Assembly: GCA_902635845.1 (NCBI GenBank)
Contig: CACPPK010000004.1
Location: 1-64,000 of the forward strand
Direction of reading: 5' to 3'
From: an uncultured Pelagibacteraceae bacterium
GTDB lineage: Bacteria; Pseudomonadota; Alphaproteobacteria; Pelagibacterales; Pelagibacteraceae
DNA: 64,000 nt
The position numbers and the translations under genes are program-made. Below, piece by piece: positions 43,337-52,359 of the stretch. The notes beneath the pieces are model-generated. The model saw only the letters and a program-made list of their open reading frames with translations. It was not told the origin of the DNA and did not search any database. Position 1 is the first letter of the stretch. Every line of letters begins with the position of its first letter.

Positions 43337-46300
43337 ATGAATAAAAATTTATTTTTAACAGCATCAATGCTAGTGAATTTTATTAATCACAAGCATTTAA
43401 TAATAGATGAATTTAAAGAAAAATTATTAAATATTAAAAAATCAGAAAAAACTGTTGTTGATAATTTAAGAATAAAGAAAGGTTTAATTCATGAGGAAAA
43501 TTATTTTAAAGAACTAAGCAAAAAATATAAAAAAGTAAAAAATATCAAAATTTTAAATAAATTATCAAAAGAAGAAAAAATTAAAGAGACCAATGATGCT
43601 TTGAAAAAAGGTTATGAATTAATTTATGGTGGTTGGTTAAAATCTGGTAATTTTAGAGGTGAGTTAGATTTTTTAGAAATCAATTATAATGTCAAATCAA
43701 ATTTAGGTAATTGGAGTTATGAAATTATTGACACTAAAAATAGTGCAAAAGTAAAAGGAGATCATATTTACCAACTAAGTTTATATTCATTTTTACTTCA
43801 AGAAGCTCAAGGAGTGTTTCCTAAAAATTTTTATGTTTTATTAAAAGATAAAAGTAAAGTTCCCATCCTGCTTAATGATGTATACGCATCTTTTTTAAAA
43901 CAAAAAAAATATTTTGAAAAGTTTATGGAAAATGAATTAAACAGAAAAATACTGGAAAAAATCAGTTATTGTTCTTTAAGGGATATACAAGAATTTTGTG
44001 AAAATGAATGGAAAGAAAAAAAGCATTTAAATCAGGTATTAGGAGGCAATAAAAATAATATAAAAAAATTGAATAGTGCTGGAGTAAATAATTTTAAAGA
44101 ATTGGCAAAATTAGACTTAAAAAAAAAGATTGATGGGTTAAGAGATGAGACAAAAATAAAATTAATTAAGCAAGCTAAATTGCAAATTGAAGGTGAAAAG
44201 AAAGGATATCCTATATTTGAAATTAAAGAGGAAAATTTAATATTAAACAAAGGATTTAACCTAATACCCAAACCCTCAGAATGTGATTTGTTTTTCGACA
44301 TTGAAGGAGTGCAAGATTATGTTTTTCCTGGAAAATTAGAGTATTTATTTGGTGTCTACTATGAAGAAAATGGAGAAAAAATATTCAAACCTTTTTGGGC
44401 TCACAATAAAAAAGAGGAAAAACAAAGTTTAATTGATTTTTTTGCTTTCACCAAAGCACACTTTAAGAAGTATCCAAAAGCTAAAATTTTTCATTATGCC
44501 TCATACGAAATTACGGCACTTGAGCGTTTGACATCTTTACATAAAGTGCATGGAGTTGATTATGATCATTATCTAAACCTTGGAAGATTTGTTGATTTAT
44601 TTAGAGTTGTAAAACAAGCAATTAGAGTTTCTCAAAACAGTTATTCAATTAAAGAAATCGAAAAATATTATGATTTTAAAAGAATAGGAGATATCAAAAA
44701 AGGTGATGTTTCTGAGGAGTATTACATTCAATGGATGGAGACAAAAGATAAAAAACTTTTAGAGGAAATTGAAGAATATAACAAACAAGACTGTATTAGT
44801 ACTTTTAAGTTGAGAAACTGGTTATTAAAAATTAAACCAGAAGATACCAAATGGTATGTCCCTGAAAAGGAACATTTTGAACTTAGACCCTTTGAGGAAA
44901 TACTTCTGGATTACCAAAAAAAATTTAATGAATCAAAATATAAAGATAAACCAACAGTAAAATTACTCTCAGATGTAATAGGTTATTATAACCGAGAGCA
45001 AAAACCATCCTGGAGATTATTTTTTGACAGGAAAGATTTGTCTGATGAAGAATTAATTGATGACAGAGAATGTATTGGAAACATGAAATTAGTAGCTCAA
45101 TTTGAAGACAAGCGGTCGATTGAGTACAAGTTCCTCTTCCCTGAGCAGGAATATAAGCTCAAAAAGGGAAGAAGTGTTATCATTGCAAATAATAATGATC
45201 CAGATAGGGCAGATCATGCTGGCACTATTAAAGAGCTCGACCAAATAAATAGATCTTTGGTTTTAAGAAAGGGTTTTTCCAAAGAAAAAAAACAACTTCC
45301 AAGAACATTATCTATTGGAGAGAAAGTTATGGAGCATTCACGTTTTGATAACCTTAATAAAAATATTTATAATTTTTGTGAAAATATTTTGGAAAATAAA
45401 AAAGGATACGAGGCTTTAAAAAGTTTTCTTAATAGAGATATACCAAATATAAAAGGTATTAAGCCAGGTGATAAAATTATTAAGTCTGAAAATTTTGATA
45501 AAGAGATACCTGATATAATTTCAAAGTTAAATTCCTCATATATTTTTGTGCAAGGAGGACCTGGTTCTGGAAAAACATTTTATACTGCTAATGCAATCGT
45601 TGAGTTATTAAAAAAAAATAAAAAAATAGCTGTTTCAGCAAATTCTCATAAAGTAATTCATAACTTACTAGAAAGAATAGAAAATATAGCAATCAATCAA
45701 GATTTTGTTTTCAAAGGTCTCAAAAAAGGAAACCCCAATGATATTGATAGTTTTTATGATGGAAAACTAATCAAAACAGATAGTAATGAGAAACATTATA
45801 TTGACGGATTAAAAGAAAATAAAATTTTACTTTATGCAGGAACCAAATATCATTTAGCCTCGTGGTATTACAGAAGCAAAATAGATTATCTTTTTATTGA
45901 AGAGGCAAGCCAATTTTCGTTAGCTGATTGTATTTCACTGGGTGGGATTGCCACAAATATTGTTTTAGTTGGCGATCAACAACAACTTGGACAACCAACC
46001 CAGGGAAGTCATCCTAATTTATCTGGAAATTCAGTTTTAGAATATTTACTAAAAGGAAAAGACACAGTGCCTGCTGATAGGGGAATATTTTTAACAAGAA
46101 CTCATCGAATGCATTCAAATATAAATTCATTCATTTCAGAAAACTTTTATGAAAATAAACTACTAACTAATCCTCAAAATCAAAATAGGAAAATAGATTT
46201 TCCAAAAAATTTTTTCATAAATAAGGAAGGCATACATACTATTTTAATGGATCATGAAGACTGTAAACAAACTAGTGAACAAGAATTTAAAAAAATAGAT

Positions 46301-46702
46301 GAAATAATTAAAAAATTAATTGGTAAAATATTTACAGATGTTGATAAAAAAGAACGACCATTAACAATACAAGATTTTTTAATTGTTGCTCCTTATAATG
46401 CTCAAGTTAATTTTTTATTAGCTAGATTGCCAGAAGGTACACGTTGTGGAACGATCGACCGATTTCAAGGCCAACAAGCGCCTATTACAATTATTTCTAT
46501 GACAAGTTCTGATCTTGAAAGTTTACCAAGGAATAAATCCTTTTTTTTTAATAGTAATAGATTAAATGTAGCTATTTCAAGAGCACAGTGCATAAGTATT
46601 ATTCTTATTAATCCTAAATTATTAGAGTCTCCGCCAAAAACTTATGAGGAATTTAAATTAATGAATAATTTTCAAAAATTATTAAAATTTACAATTAATT
46701 AA
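43337..46702 (+). CDS. RecB-like nuclease / RNase H-like / SF1 helicase fusion (TM0106-type, Dna2-like)
   Basis: 1121 residues. N-terminal RecB/Cas4-like nuclease: GELDFLE (Asp111), IIDTKNS (Asp132, Lys134), YQLSLYSFLL. Middle RNase H/DEDD domain: CDLFFDIEGVQDY (Asp321, Glu323), later YNKQDCIST. C-terminal SF1 helicase: Walker A GGPGSGKT (740-747), VGDQQQLGQPTQGSHP, LTRTHRMHSNINSFI, TIDRFQGQQAPI and LNVAISRAQ. This combination is the TM0106 family, related to Dna2 end-processing enzymes. Probably 5' or 3' end resection. Confidence 0.88.
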   Translation: MNKNLFLTASMLVNFINHKHLIIDEFKEKLLNIKKSEKTVVDNLRIKKGLIHEENYFKELSKKYKKVKNIKILNKLSKEEKIKETNDALKKGYELIYGGWLKSGNFRGELDFLEINYNVKSNLGNWSYEIIDTKNSAKVKGDHIYQLSLYSFLLQEAQGVFPKNFYVLLKDKSKVPILLNDVYASFLKQKKYFEKFMENELNRKILEKISYCSLRDIQEFCENEWKEKKHLNQVLGGNKNNIKKLNSAGVNNFKELAKLDLKKKIDGLRDETKIKLIKQAKLQIEGEKKGYPIFEIKEENLILNKGFNLIPKPSECDLFFDIEGVQDYVFPGKLEYLFGVYYEENGEKIFKPFWAHNKKEEKQSLIDFFAFTKAHFKKYPKAKIFHYASYEITALERLTSLHKVHGVDYDHYLNLGRFVDLFRVVKQAIRVSQNSYSIKEIEKYYDFKRIGDIKKGDVSEEYYIQWMETKDKKLLEEIEEYNKQDCISTFKLRNWLLKIKPEDTKWYVPEKEHFELRPFEEILLDYQKKFNESKYKDKPTVKLLSDVIGYYNREQKPSWRLFFDRKDLSDEELIDDRECIGNMKLVAQFEDKRSIEYKFLFPEQEYKLKKGRSVIIANNNDPDRADHAGTIKELDQINRSLVLRKGFSKEKKQLPRTLSIGEKVMEHSRFDNLNKNIYNFCENILENKKGYEALKSFLNRDIPNIKGIKPGDKIIKSENFDKEIPDIISKLNSSYIFVQGGPGSGKTFYTANAIVELLKKNKKIAVSANSHKVIHNLLERIENIAINQDFVFKGLKKGNPNDIDSFYDGKLIKTDSNEKHYIDGLKENKILLYAGTKYHLASWYYRSKIDYLFIEEASQFSLADCISLGGIATNIVLVGDQQQLGQPTQGSHPNLSGNSVLEYLLKGKDTVPADRGIFLTRTHRMHSNINSFISENFYENKLLTNPQNQNRKIDFPKNFFINKEGIHTILMDHEDCKQTSEQEFKKIDEIIKKLIGKIFTDVDKKERPLTIQDFLIVAPYNAQVNFLLARLPEGTRCGTIDRFQGQQAPITIISMTSSDLESLPRNKSFFFNSNRLNVAISRAQCISIILINPKLLESPPKTYEEFKLMNNFQKLLKFTIN

Positions 46703-46703
46703 A

Positions 46704-47177
46704 ATGACAAAAAATATAAAAGACACCAATCCATATGATTTGAAAGTTTTAGAGAATGAACCTAAAGATTATTTAGATACAGATGATTTTTCTAAATTTC
46801 TTAAAAAAAAAAATATATCAGTAAGAGAAGATAACCTTCCTAGATTTGCTGATACACATGGTATCAAAATGGCTAGAAAAAAAAGAGAGGGTTCAGGAGG
46901 GTCAGTTCCTACGATTTATAAAATACCCATTAAGGCAAAATTGGATGAAATAAAAAAAAGTATGTCTTTAAATAATAATAATGCTTTGGGAAAAGAGAAC
47001 CTTAAAAATAAAGAGAAAAAAATATTAGAAATATTTGATAAAGCTGAAAATAAGAAAGAATCAAAATCTTCTATAGCCGATAAAGTAGCTAAAGCGCTTG
47101 GAGTTCCTTGTAATAGAAAATTAGTTAGAAGAGTTTTGAAAGAAAAAAGGTCTTCTAAGTTAAGTAAATTATTATAA
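46704..47177 (+). CDS. Small basic protein, possible DNA-binding
   Basis: 157 residues, last gene of the island operon, one base after the helicase-nuclease. An N-terminal region (DTDDFSKFLKKKNISVREDN) could be a helix-turn-helix; a Gly-rich joint (KKREGSGGSVPTIYKI) and a basic C-terminal helix (ADKVAKALGVPCNRKLVRR) follow. It may be a DNA-binding accessory. No family recognised. Confidence 0.55.
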   Translation: MTKNIKDTNPYDLKVLENEPKDYLDTDDFSKFLKKKNISVREDNLPRFADTHGIKMARKKREGSGGSVPTIYKIPIKAKLDEIKKSMSLNNNNALGKENLKNKEKKILEIFDKAENKKESKSSIADKVAKALGVPCNRKLVRRVLKEKRSSKLSKLL

Positions 47178-47274
47178 ATTTTTAAAAAAAGATAAAGTTA
47201 ATAGTTGAAAAATTGATCCTCAATCAATAAATACTTAAGATACAAATTTTAAATTTAGATTAAAAGGATAAATT

Positions 47275-47592
47275 ATGCTTATAGATTTTAAAGACGAAGA
47301 TTTTGAAAATAAGATTAAACAAGAAGATGCATCAGTAATACAATTTTCCGCAGCGTGGTGCGGGCCATGTAAAAGTTTGAAGCCCATTATGGATAAGTTG
47401 TCAGAAGAGTATAAAGAAAAGTGCAATATGTATTATGCAGACATAGAAAATGATGGAATCAACACAGGTTCTGCTGCTGGGATTCGTGGCGTTCCGACCG
47501 TAATTTTATACAAGAAGGGAATTGAAGTTGCGCGAAAGGTGGGTGGTGTACCAGAGAGCCATATGAAGCAGTTTTTAGACGAGAATCTTTAG
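47275..47592 (+). CDS. trxA: Thioredoxin
   Basis: 105 residues. Active-site WCGPC in FSAAWCGPCKSLKPIMD, and the cis-Pro loop GIRGVPTVILYKKG. Reduces protein disulfides. A clear ribosome-binding site AAAAGGA precedes the ATG. It converges with folC, overlapping its stop by four bases. In many alphaproteobacteria the gene before trxA is addA; here it is the island operon. Confidence 0.95.
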   Translation: MLIDFKDEDFENKIKQEDASVIQFSAAWCGPCKSLKPIMDKLSEEYKEKCNMYYADIENDGINTGSAAGIRGVPTVILYKKGIEVARKVGGVPESHMKQFLDENL

Positions 47593-48854
47593 TTTAAATT
47601 TAATACTTCACCTGCAAGGTATAAAGAACCAGTTATCAATAAAAGATCATTCTCTTTTAATGGTATCGATTTAATAGCTTCTTCTATACTTGCTTGATAT
47701 TGAACATTAGGTTGGTTTTTAAATTTATCCTTAAGCTCTAAACCACTGATGGCGTTAATTTGATTAGGTATATCTATTGTTGTTATTGAGGAGATATCTT
47801 TAAAGTAGCTAATATATTCCTCATGATGCTTATTAGACATCATTCCAATAATTACATGCTTATTACAATCTAAACTTTGAAGGTATTCATTCAATACTCT
47901 AGCACCATCAGGGTTATGATCTCCAGAAACTAATAATTTGTTACTCTTAATAAGTTTTTTTAGTTTTCCAGATTTAATTTCCTGCAACCTTGCTAGATTG
48001 TTGATTTTCTGAATACCTCGTTCAATATGTTCTGCTTCAATTCCAAGATCTAGACTTCTTAAAGTGGCTATAGCAGTTGATATATTTTCTAATTGAAATT
48101 GACCAAGGACATTTGGCAATGGAAGTTTTAAACCACCAAATTGATCTTCATAATAAAAGAAACCATTTTCTTTAATTGAATAGCTAAAATCCTCATTAAA
48201 AAATAACTTATTAGAAGCGTTATTTTTGATAGTTTTTTTAATGCATTCCAAGGTTTCGATATTGTTTTGCTTTGCAACAATTATATTTGAATTTAGTAGC
48301 GCTGATGTTTTTTCAAATACAATTTGTTCAAGGGTTTGTTTATCTTTTGGCAACCAGTCGAGATGGTCCTTGGATATTGAACATACGCAGCTAGCCAAAT
48401 TAGTTTTTAAAATATTGCAAGCATCAAAACGATGAAACAAGCCTGTTTCCACTAAGTTGATATTATCAGGATATTGAGCTGCTTTGTAAAAGAAGCAAGC
48501 TGTAAGTATCTCAAACACAGTAATATTTTGATTGTCATTAATATTTTCAACCTTTTTAAATAAATCAGCTAATTCATCGTCATTTAGTTCTTGGTTATTA
48601 AAAACAAATCTTTCATTGATCTTTTGAATATGTGGACTTGTATAAACGTTACATTTGATATTAGCTTCTTTAAGAATTGCATAAGCAGCTTGGATTGTAG
48701 AATTTTTACCATTTGTACCAACTACTGTTATTGCTTTAATTTTATCTTGTGGGTTGCCTAAATTTTTGCAGAGATTTTTTATACGATCTAGTGATAGATC
48801 GATTTCTTTAGGATGCAACTTTTGAAAGTTGCTGAGTATCTTCTGAAGTTTCAT
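47589..48854 (-). CDS. folC: Folylpolyglutamate synthase / dihydrofolate synthase
   Basis: About 421 residues from ATG 48854, which overlaps the accD end by 47 bases. Mur-ligase-type P-loop VVGTNGKNST (Asn where most FolC have Gly), VETGLFHRFDACNIL, SISKDHLDWL and SGDHNPDGA support the call. It adds glutamate to dihydropteroate or folates. Some motifs are divergent (ETGLFHR in place of EVGLGGR). Confidence 0.88.
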   Translation of the reverse strand: MKLQKILSNFQKLHPKEIDLSLDRIKNLCKNLGNPQDKIKAITVVGTNGKNSTIQAAYAILKEANIKCNVYTSPHIQKINERFVFNNQELNDDELADLFKKVENINDNQNITVFEILTACFFYKAAQYPDNINLVETGLFHRFDACNILKTNLASCVCSISKDHLDWLPKDKQTLEQIVFEKTSALLNSNIIVAKQNNIETLECIKKTIKNNASNKLFFNEDFSYSIKENGFFYYEDQFGGLKLPLPNVLGQFQLENISTAIATLRSLDLGIEAEHIERGIQKINNLARLQEIKSGKLKKLIKSNKLLVSGDHNPDGARVLNEYLQSLDCNKHVIIGMMSNKHHEEYISYFKDISSITTIDIPNQINAISGLELKDKFKNQPNVQYQASIEEAIKSIPLKENDLLLITGSLYLAGEVLNLN

Positions 48855-49737
48855 TTTCTTCAGCACTTATAGCAGAATTTTTCTTTAACAATATCGATAA
48901 TAACGTTCCAATTGTTGAAGCTGTATCTTTACGATTAACAATTAAATCAACAAAGCCAGTTTTCTGGACGTACTCCGATCGTTGGAACCCCTCTGGTAAT
49001 TCTTGCTTCACAGTACCCTGAATCACACGAGCCCCTGCAAAGGCCACCAAGGCGCCAGGCTCCGCCAAGATTAGTGAACCAAGCATTGCATAACTTGCCG
49101 TGATTCCCCCCGCCGTGGGGTCCGATAATAAAACTATATAAGGAAGTCCTGCAGCTTTCACTTCATTGATCGCGAGTGTTGTACGGGTCATTTGTGATAA
49201 TGAAATTAATGATTCTTGCATTTTCATCCCGCCGCCTTGAGTAACAATTAGAAGAGGTTGCTTATTTTCAATAGCATGTTGAGCGGCATATAAAAAGGCT
49301 TCACCTTCAGCTGCGCCTATACTTGCTCCCATAAAATCAAAATCAGAAGCAATAGCTGTAATTTTAATATTATTAATTGAACCTGAGGCTACAACCATAC
49401 TGCAATCTAATCCAGTTTTCTTCCTAGCACTTTTTAATCTTTCTTTATAAGGTTTTGAATCCGTCCAGTTCAAAGGGTCATCTTTAGGTATAGGTGTTTT
49501 AAAAATTTCGTAATTATCTTTTCCAAATAAAATATCAAATCTTTCCTTAGGCTTTATTCTCATATGCTTGTTACAATGAGGACAAACCCATAGGTTAGCT
49601 TCTAAATCTCGCTTCAATGTGGGGCCACGACAGCAGCTAGCCCAATCACTTTTTGCTATATCTTCTTTGGTAGCTCTGTCACGTATAGCAGTTTTTATTT
49701 TTTCACCTGCTTTAATTAATTTTGTAAGCCAATTCAT
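48808..49737 (-). CDS. accD: Acetyl-CoA carboxylase carboxyltransferase beta subunit
   Basis: 309 residues. It begins with a zinc ribbon: the second pair is normal (VCPHCNKHMRI), but the first pair is adjacent (SCCRGPTL) instead of CxxC. The carboxyltransferase core has ASDFDFMGASIGAAEG, IVTQGGGMKMQE and LLSDPTAGGITASYA. It transfers carboxyl to acetyl-CoA with AccA. Overlaps trpA by four bases and folC downstream. Confidence 0.93.
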   Translation of the reverse strand: MNWLTKLIKAGEKIKTAIRDRATKEDIAKSDWASCCRGPTLKRDLEANLWVCPHCNKHMRIKPKERFDILFGKDNYEIFKTPIPKDDPLNWTDSKPYKERLKSARKKTGLDCSMVVASGSINNIKITAIASDFDFMGASIGAAEGEAFLYAAQHAIENKQPLLIVTQGGGMKMQESLISLSQMTRTTLAINEVKAAGLPYIVLLSDPTAGGITASYAMLGSLILAEPGALVAFAGARVIQGTVKQELPEGFQRSEYVQKTGFVDLIVNRKDTASTIGTLLSILLKKNSAISAEENETSEDTQQLSKVAS

Positions 49738-50534
49738 ATGATTTTACTTTTTAGTTTTTTTACCACTTTAGAGACCATTATGACAGGATTGTGTTTATTT
49801 TTAATTGATTTAGAGATTTCTTTACAAAGTCTGCTACCAACCACTAAAGCATCTGCTTTTCTAAGTGATTTAATAGTTTTTTCGGTTATTCCAAAGCCAA
49901 TAGCAACATTTTTATTTGGACTTATTTTTTTAATTATTTCATAATTTTTCATTATCTTTTTGGTAGTTACTTTTAAAGCAGATCCTGTCGTAGAAATCAT
50001 TGAAATCATGTACACCATGGAATCTGAAATTTTCAATATTTCTCGCATTCTTTTAATGCTTGTTGTAGGTGCAATTAATTGAACAAAACAAATAGAATTT
50101 TTTTTACATAACTGAGCAAATTTTTTGTTATCAGGATAAGATAAATCAACAACAATCAATCCATTTACTCCTGCTTCTTTACATTTTTTTATGAATTTTT
50201 TTTCACCAAAATTAAAGATCATTTGATAATAGCCCATTAAAATTAATGGTTTAGAAAATTTATCTTTTTTGTACTTTTTAACCATTGTGAATACATCTTT
50301 AAGCTTTATTCCATTGGTTAAAGCCCTGTATGAGCTATTTTGTATTTCTTTTCCATCAGCTGTCGGACAGTTGTGTGCCACACCCCATTCCACAATATCT
50401 AGATCTTTTGAAATTGTTTTTAAAATATTTAAAGATGTCTTTTTGTTGTTGTCGCCGCATACAGTATAAGAAACTAATGCAGGTCTATTTTCTTTTTTTG
50501 CATTTTTAAATGCAATATCAATAGGATTTATCAT
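49734..50534 (-). CDS. trpA: Tryptophan synthase alpha subunit
   Basis: 266 residues, TIM barrel. The catalytic region is seen in DIVEWGVAHNCPTADGKEIQN (Glu and the loop) and NGLIVVDLSYPDNKKF with the Asp; phosphate site VAIGFGITEKT and DALVVGSRLC. The usual GVPFSDPxADGP loop is altered to GVAHNCPTADGK. It splits indole-3-glycerol phosphate into indole and G3P. ATGA overlap with trpB. Confidence 0.88.
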   Translation of the reverse strand: MINPIDIAFKNAKKENRPALVSYTVCGDNNKKTSLNILKTISKDLDIVEWGVAHNCPTADGKEIQNSSYRALTNGIKLKDVFTMVKKYKKDKFSKPLILMGYYQMIFNFGEKKFIKKCKEAGVNGLIVVDLSYPDNKKFAQLCKKNSICFVQLIAPTTSIKRMREILKISDSMVYMISMISTTGSALKVTTKKIMKNYEIIKKISPNKNVAIGFGITEKTIKSLRKADALVVGSRLCKEISKSIKNKHNPVIMVSKVVKKLKSKII

Positions 50535-51745
50535 TTTGGGTAATATCCTATGTTATCAATATAAATTTTTTTATCTTTGTAGCCCTTTCCACAATTATTT
50601 ACCACAATGACATCGCTCTTTTTAAGTTTAGGTGCGATACGAATACACTCACTCCATGCGTGCGCTGGTTCAAGACTTGGTCTTAATTTTTCTAGTTTAG
50701 TAACTAGTTTAAATGCATTTAAAGCTTCTTTATCTGAAGCCAATGTATAACGAGCTCTTTTAGTATCTTTAAGAAGGCCATGAAGAGGTGATGAACCTGG
50801 GTAATCCAAACCCGCAGATAATGAATGGGTGTCTGCGATTTGTCCGTCCTTATTTGTTAAACAGTATTGTGCTGCACCATGAAGTACGGCCACCTTCGCA
50901 TTAGTTGCAAGTGGTGCTGCGTATTTTGCTTCAACCCCTATAAGTTCAACATGTTTTTTATCATAATCTATAAATTCATTCCAAAACCCAAGTGCTGAGC
51001 TTCCGCCACCTATAACATTAATTAGTTTGAGTTTAGGAATTTCTCCAAATTCTTTTATTAATTGTTTTTTTAGCTCTCTAGAAATTTGAGATGTGCTCCA
51101 AGCACAGATCTTTAAAAATATGTTGGCTCCAATCGCACTGCCTACTGCCAAATGAGTAGTATCACAATTTGAAACATAATATCTCATACACTCAGAAACA
51201 GCATCAACAAGCGTTTTAGATCCAGAGTCAACAGGCACAACTTCAGCTCCTGCTTCACGCATAAATTTTACATTTGGTGCTTGTCTTGAAATATCTTTAG
51301 TTCCCATAAAAATTTTTGCAGAAAGACCCATCTCTCTCGCAGCAAGAGCAAGATTTTTACCAAACATTCCAGCTCCAGTGTCTCCTGCTATAAATTTTTT
51401 ACCTGATTCTTTACAAATTAGAGCGTTCACTGTTGCGTGATAAGCTTTATGGGCATCACCATTAATTGCAGAAACATCTTTACACCAAATTTGAGCACCA
51501 CCTAAATACTTTGTCAAATTTTTCAATTTGAAAAAGGGAGTTTCACCTCCTAAATAATGCTTAAAGTAATGATCTCTTTTTTTTAAAAATTTTTTATTCT
51601 TTCTTAATTTTTCAAAAAGTTTTGCTAAGTCCTCAATTGGTTTTCTAGCAGTTTCAGCCACAAAGTTTCCACCAAATTTTCCATTGCAATAGAAGCCATA
51701 TTTGTCGTGTTGATCGATTAGTTGTACTCTCTTCTTTAATTTCAT
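50531..51745 (-). CDS. trpB: Tryptophan synthase beta subunit
   Basis: 404 residues, PLP enzyme. The PLP Lys lies in NGDAHKAYHATVNA, in place of the common HKxN, and the glycine loop is NVIGGGSSALGFWNEF. ETGAGMHG-type loop appears as AGDTGAGMFGKNLA. YPGSSPLHGLLKD and NNCGKGYKDK also fit. It condenses indole with serine. The substitutions (TGAGMFG, HKAY) depart from standard TrpB1, so this is a divergent TrpB. Coupled by ATGA overlaps to trpA and trpF. Confidence 0.87.
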   Translation of the reverse strand: MKLKKRVQLIDQHDKYGFYCNGKFGGNFVAETARKPIEDLAKLFEKLRKNKKFLKKRDHYFKHYLGGETPFFKLKNLTKYLGGAQIWCKDVSAINGDAHKAYHATVNALICKESGKKFIAGDTGAGMFGKNLALAAREMGLSAKIFMGTKDISRQAPNVKFMREAGAEVVPVDSGSKTLVDAVSECMRYYVSNCDTTHLAVGSAIGANIFLKICAWSTSQISRELKKQLIKEFGEIPKLKLINVIGGGSSALGFWNEFIDYDKKHVELIGVEAKYAAPLATNAKVAVLHGAAQYCLTNKDGQIADTHSLSAGLDYPGSSPLHGLLKDTKRARYTLASDKEALNAFKLVTKLEKLRPSLEPAHAWSECIRIAPKLKKSDVIVVNNCGKGYKDKKIYIDNIGYYPK

Positions 51746-52359
51746 GATTTAGCAGCCAAATTTAACAGTTTATTAATTTTATTAATATCTTTTTTTCCAT
51801 TTTCATCCTCAACTGCTTTACTAAGATCGATTATGTAATCTTTATTTTTAAAACTAGGAATATCATCTATTTGAATATTTCCTGCAATCATTTTTTCTAT
51901 GGGATCTTCTACCTCATCAAGTAAATTATGATCAAAACTCATTGATTTCTCATAACCTTTACTATCAAATAAAATTATCTCAGATATATCTTTATAATCT
52001 TTATATTTTTTTACATCTTCTTTACTTTCAATAGTAAGAGCAGTAATTATTTTTTTATTATATTTTTCTTTTATTTTAACTATTTCTTCTGGAGAACAAT
52101 CATACATTTGATAGTAATCAAAAGGTAAATCCTTTATTTTTTCAAAAATAGTCTCATCATTTTTTACAACAACAGCTACGTATTTACTTTTTTTTTTATC
52201 TATATTTAAAAGCTCTTTTAATCGATCAGGCTCAACATAACGTGAACTTGCTTTCCAATTTACAATAAAACCTACAAATTGAGGTGGGTGAGGGTGATCA
52301 ACAATATAAGTTAAAGTTTTAGGATCTGATATCCCACAAATTTTGCAATTCTTGATCAT
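51742..52359 (-). CDS. trpF: Phosphoribosylanthranilate isomerase, divergent
   Basis: 205 residues. The N-terminal KNCKICGISDPKTL carries the catalytic Cys of TrpF. The general-acid Asp lies in ILFDSKG. The phosphate loop is weak: AGNIQIDDIPSF and IIDLSKAVEDENGKKD match the usual AGGL and DVSSGVE/GKKD positions only partly. It makes CdRP from phosphoribosylanthranilate. Position between trpB and pyrF supports the call. Confidence 0.82.
   Translation of the reverse strand: MIKNCKICGISDPKTLTYIVDHPHPPQFVGFIVNWKASSRYVEPDRLKELLNIDKKKSKYVAVVVKNDETIFEKIKDLPFDYYQMYDCSPEEIVKIKEKYNKKIITALTIESKEDVKKYKDYKDISEIILFDSKGYEKSMSFDHNLLDEVEDPIEKMIAGNIQIDDIPSFKNKDYIIDLSKAVEDENGKKDINKINKLLNLAAKS

Noticed and set aside
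47212-47228. ATTGAT/ATCAAT hairpin before trxA as a terminator
   Set aside because: Only six A/T-rich pairs and no T-run after it; expected by chance in this base composition.
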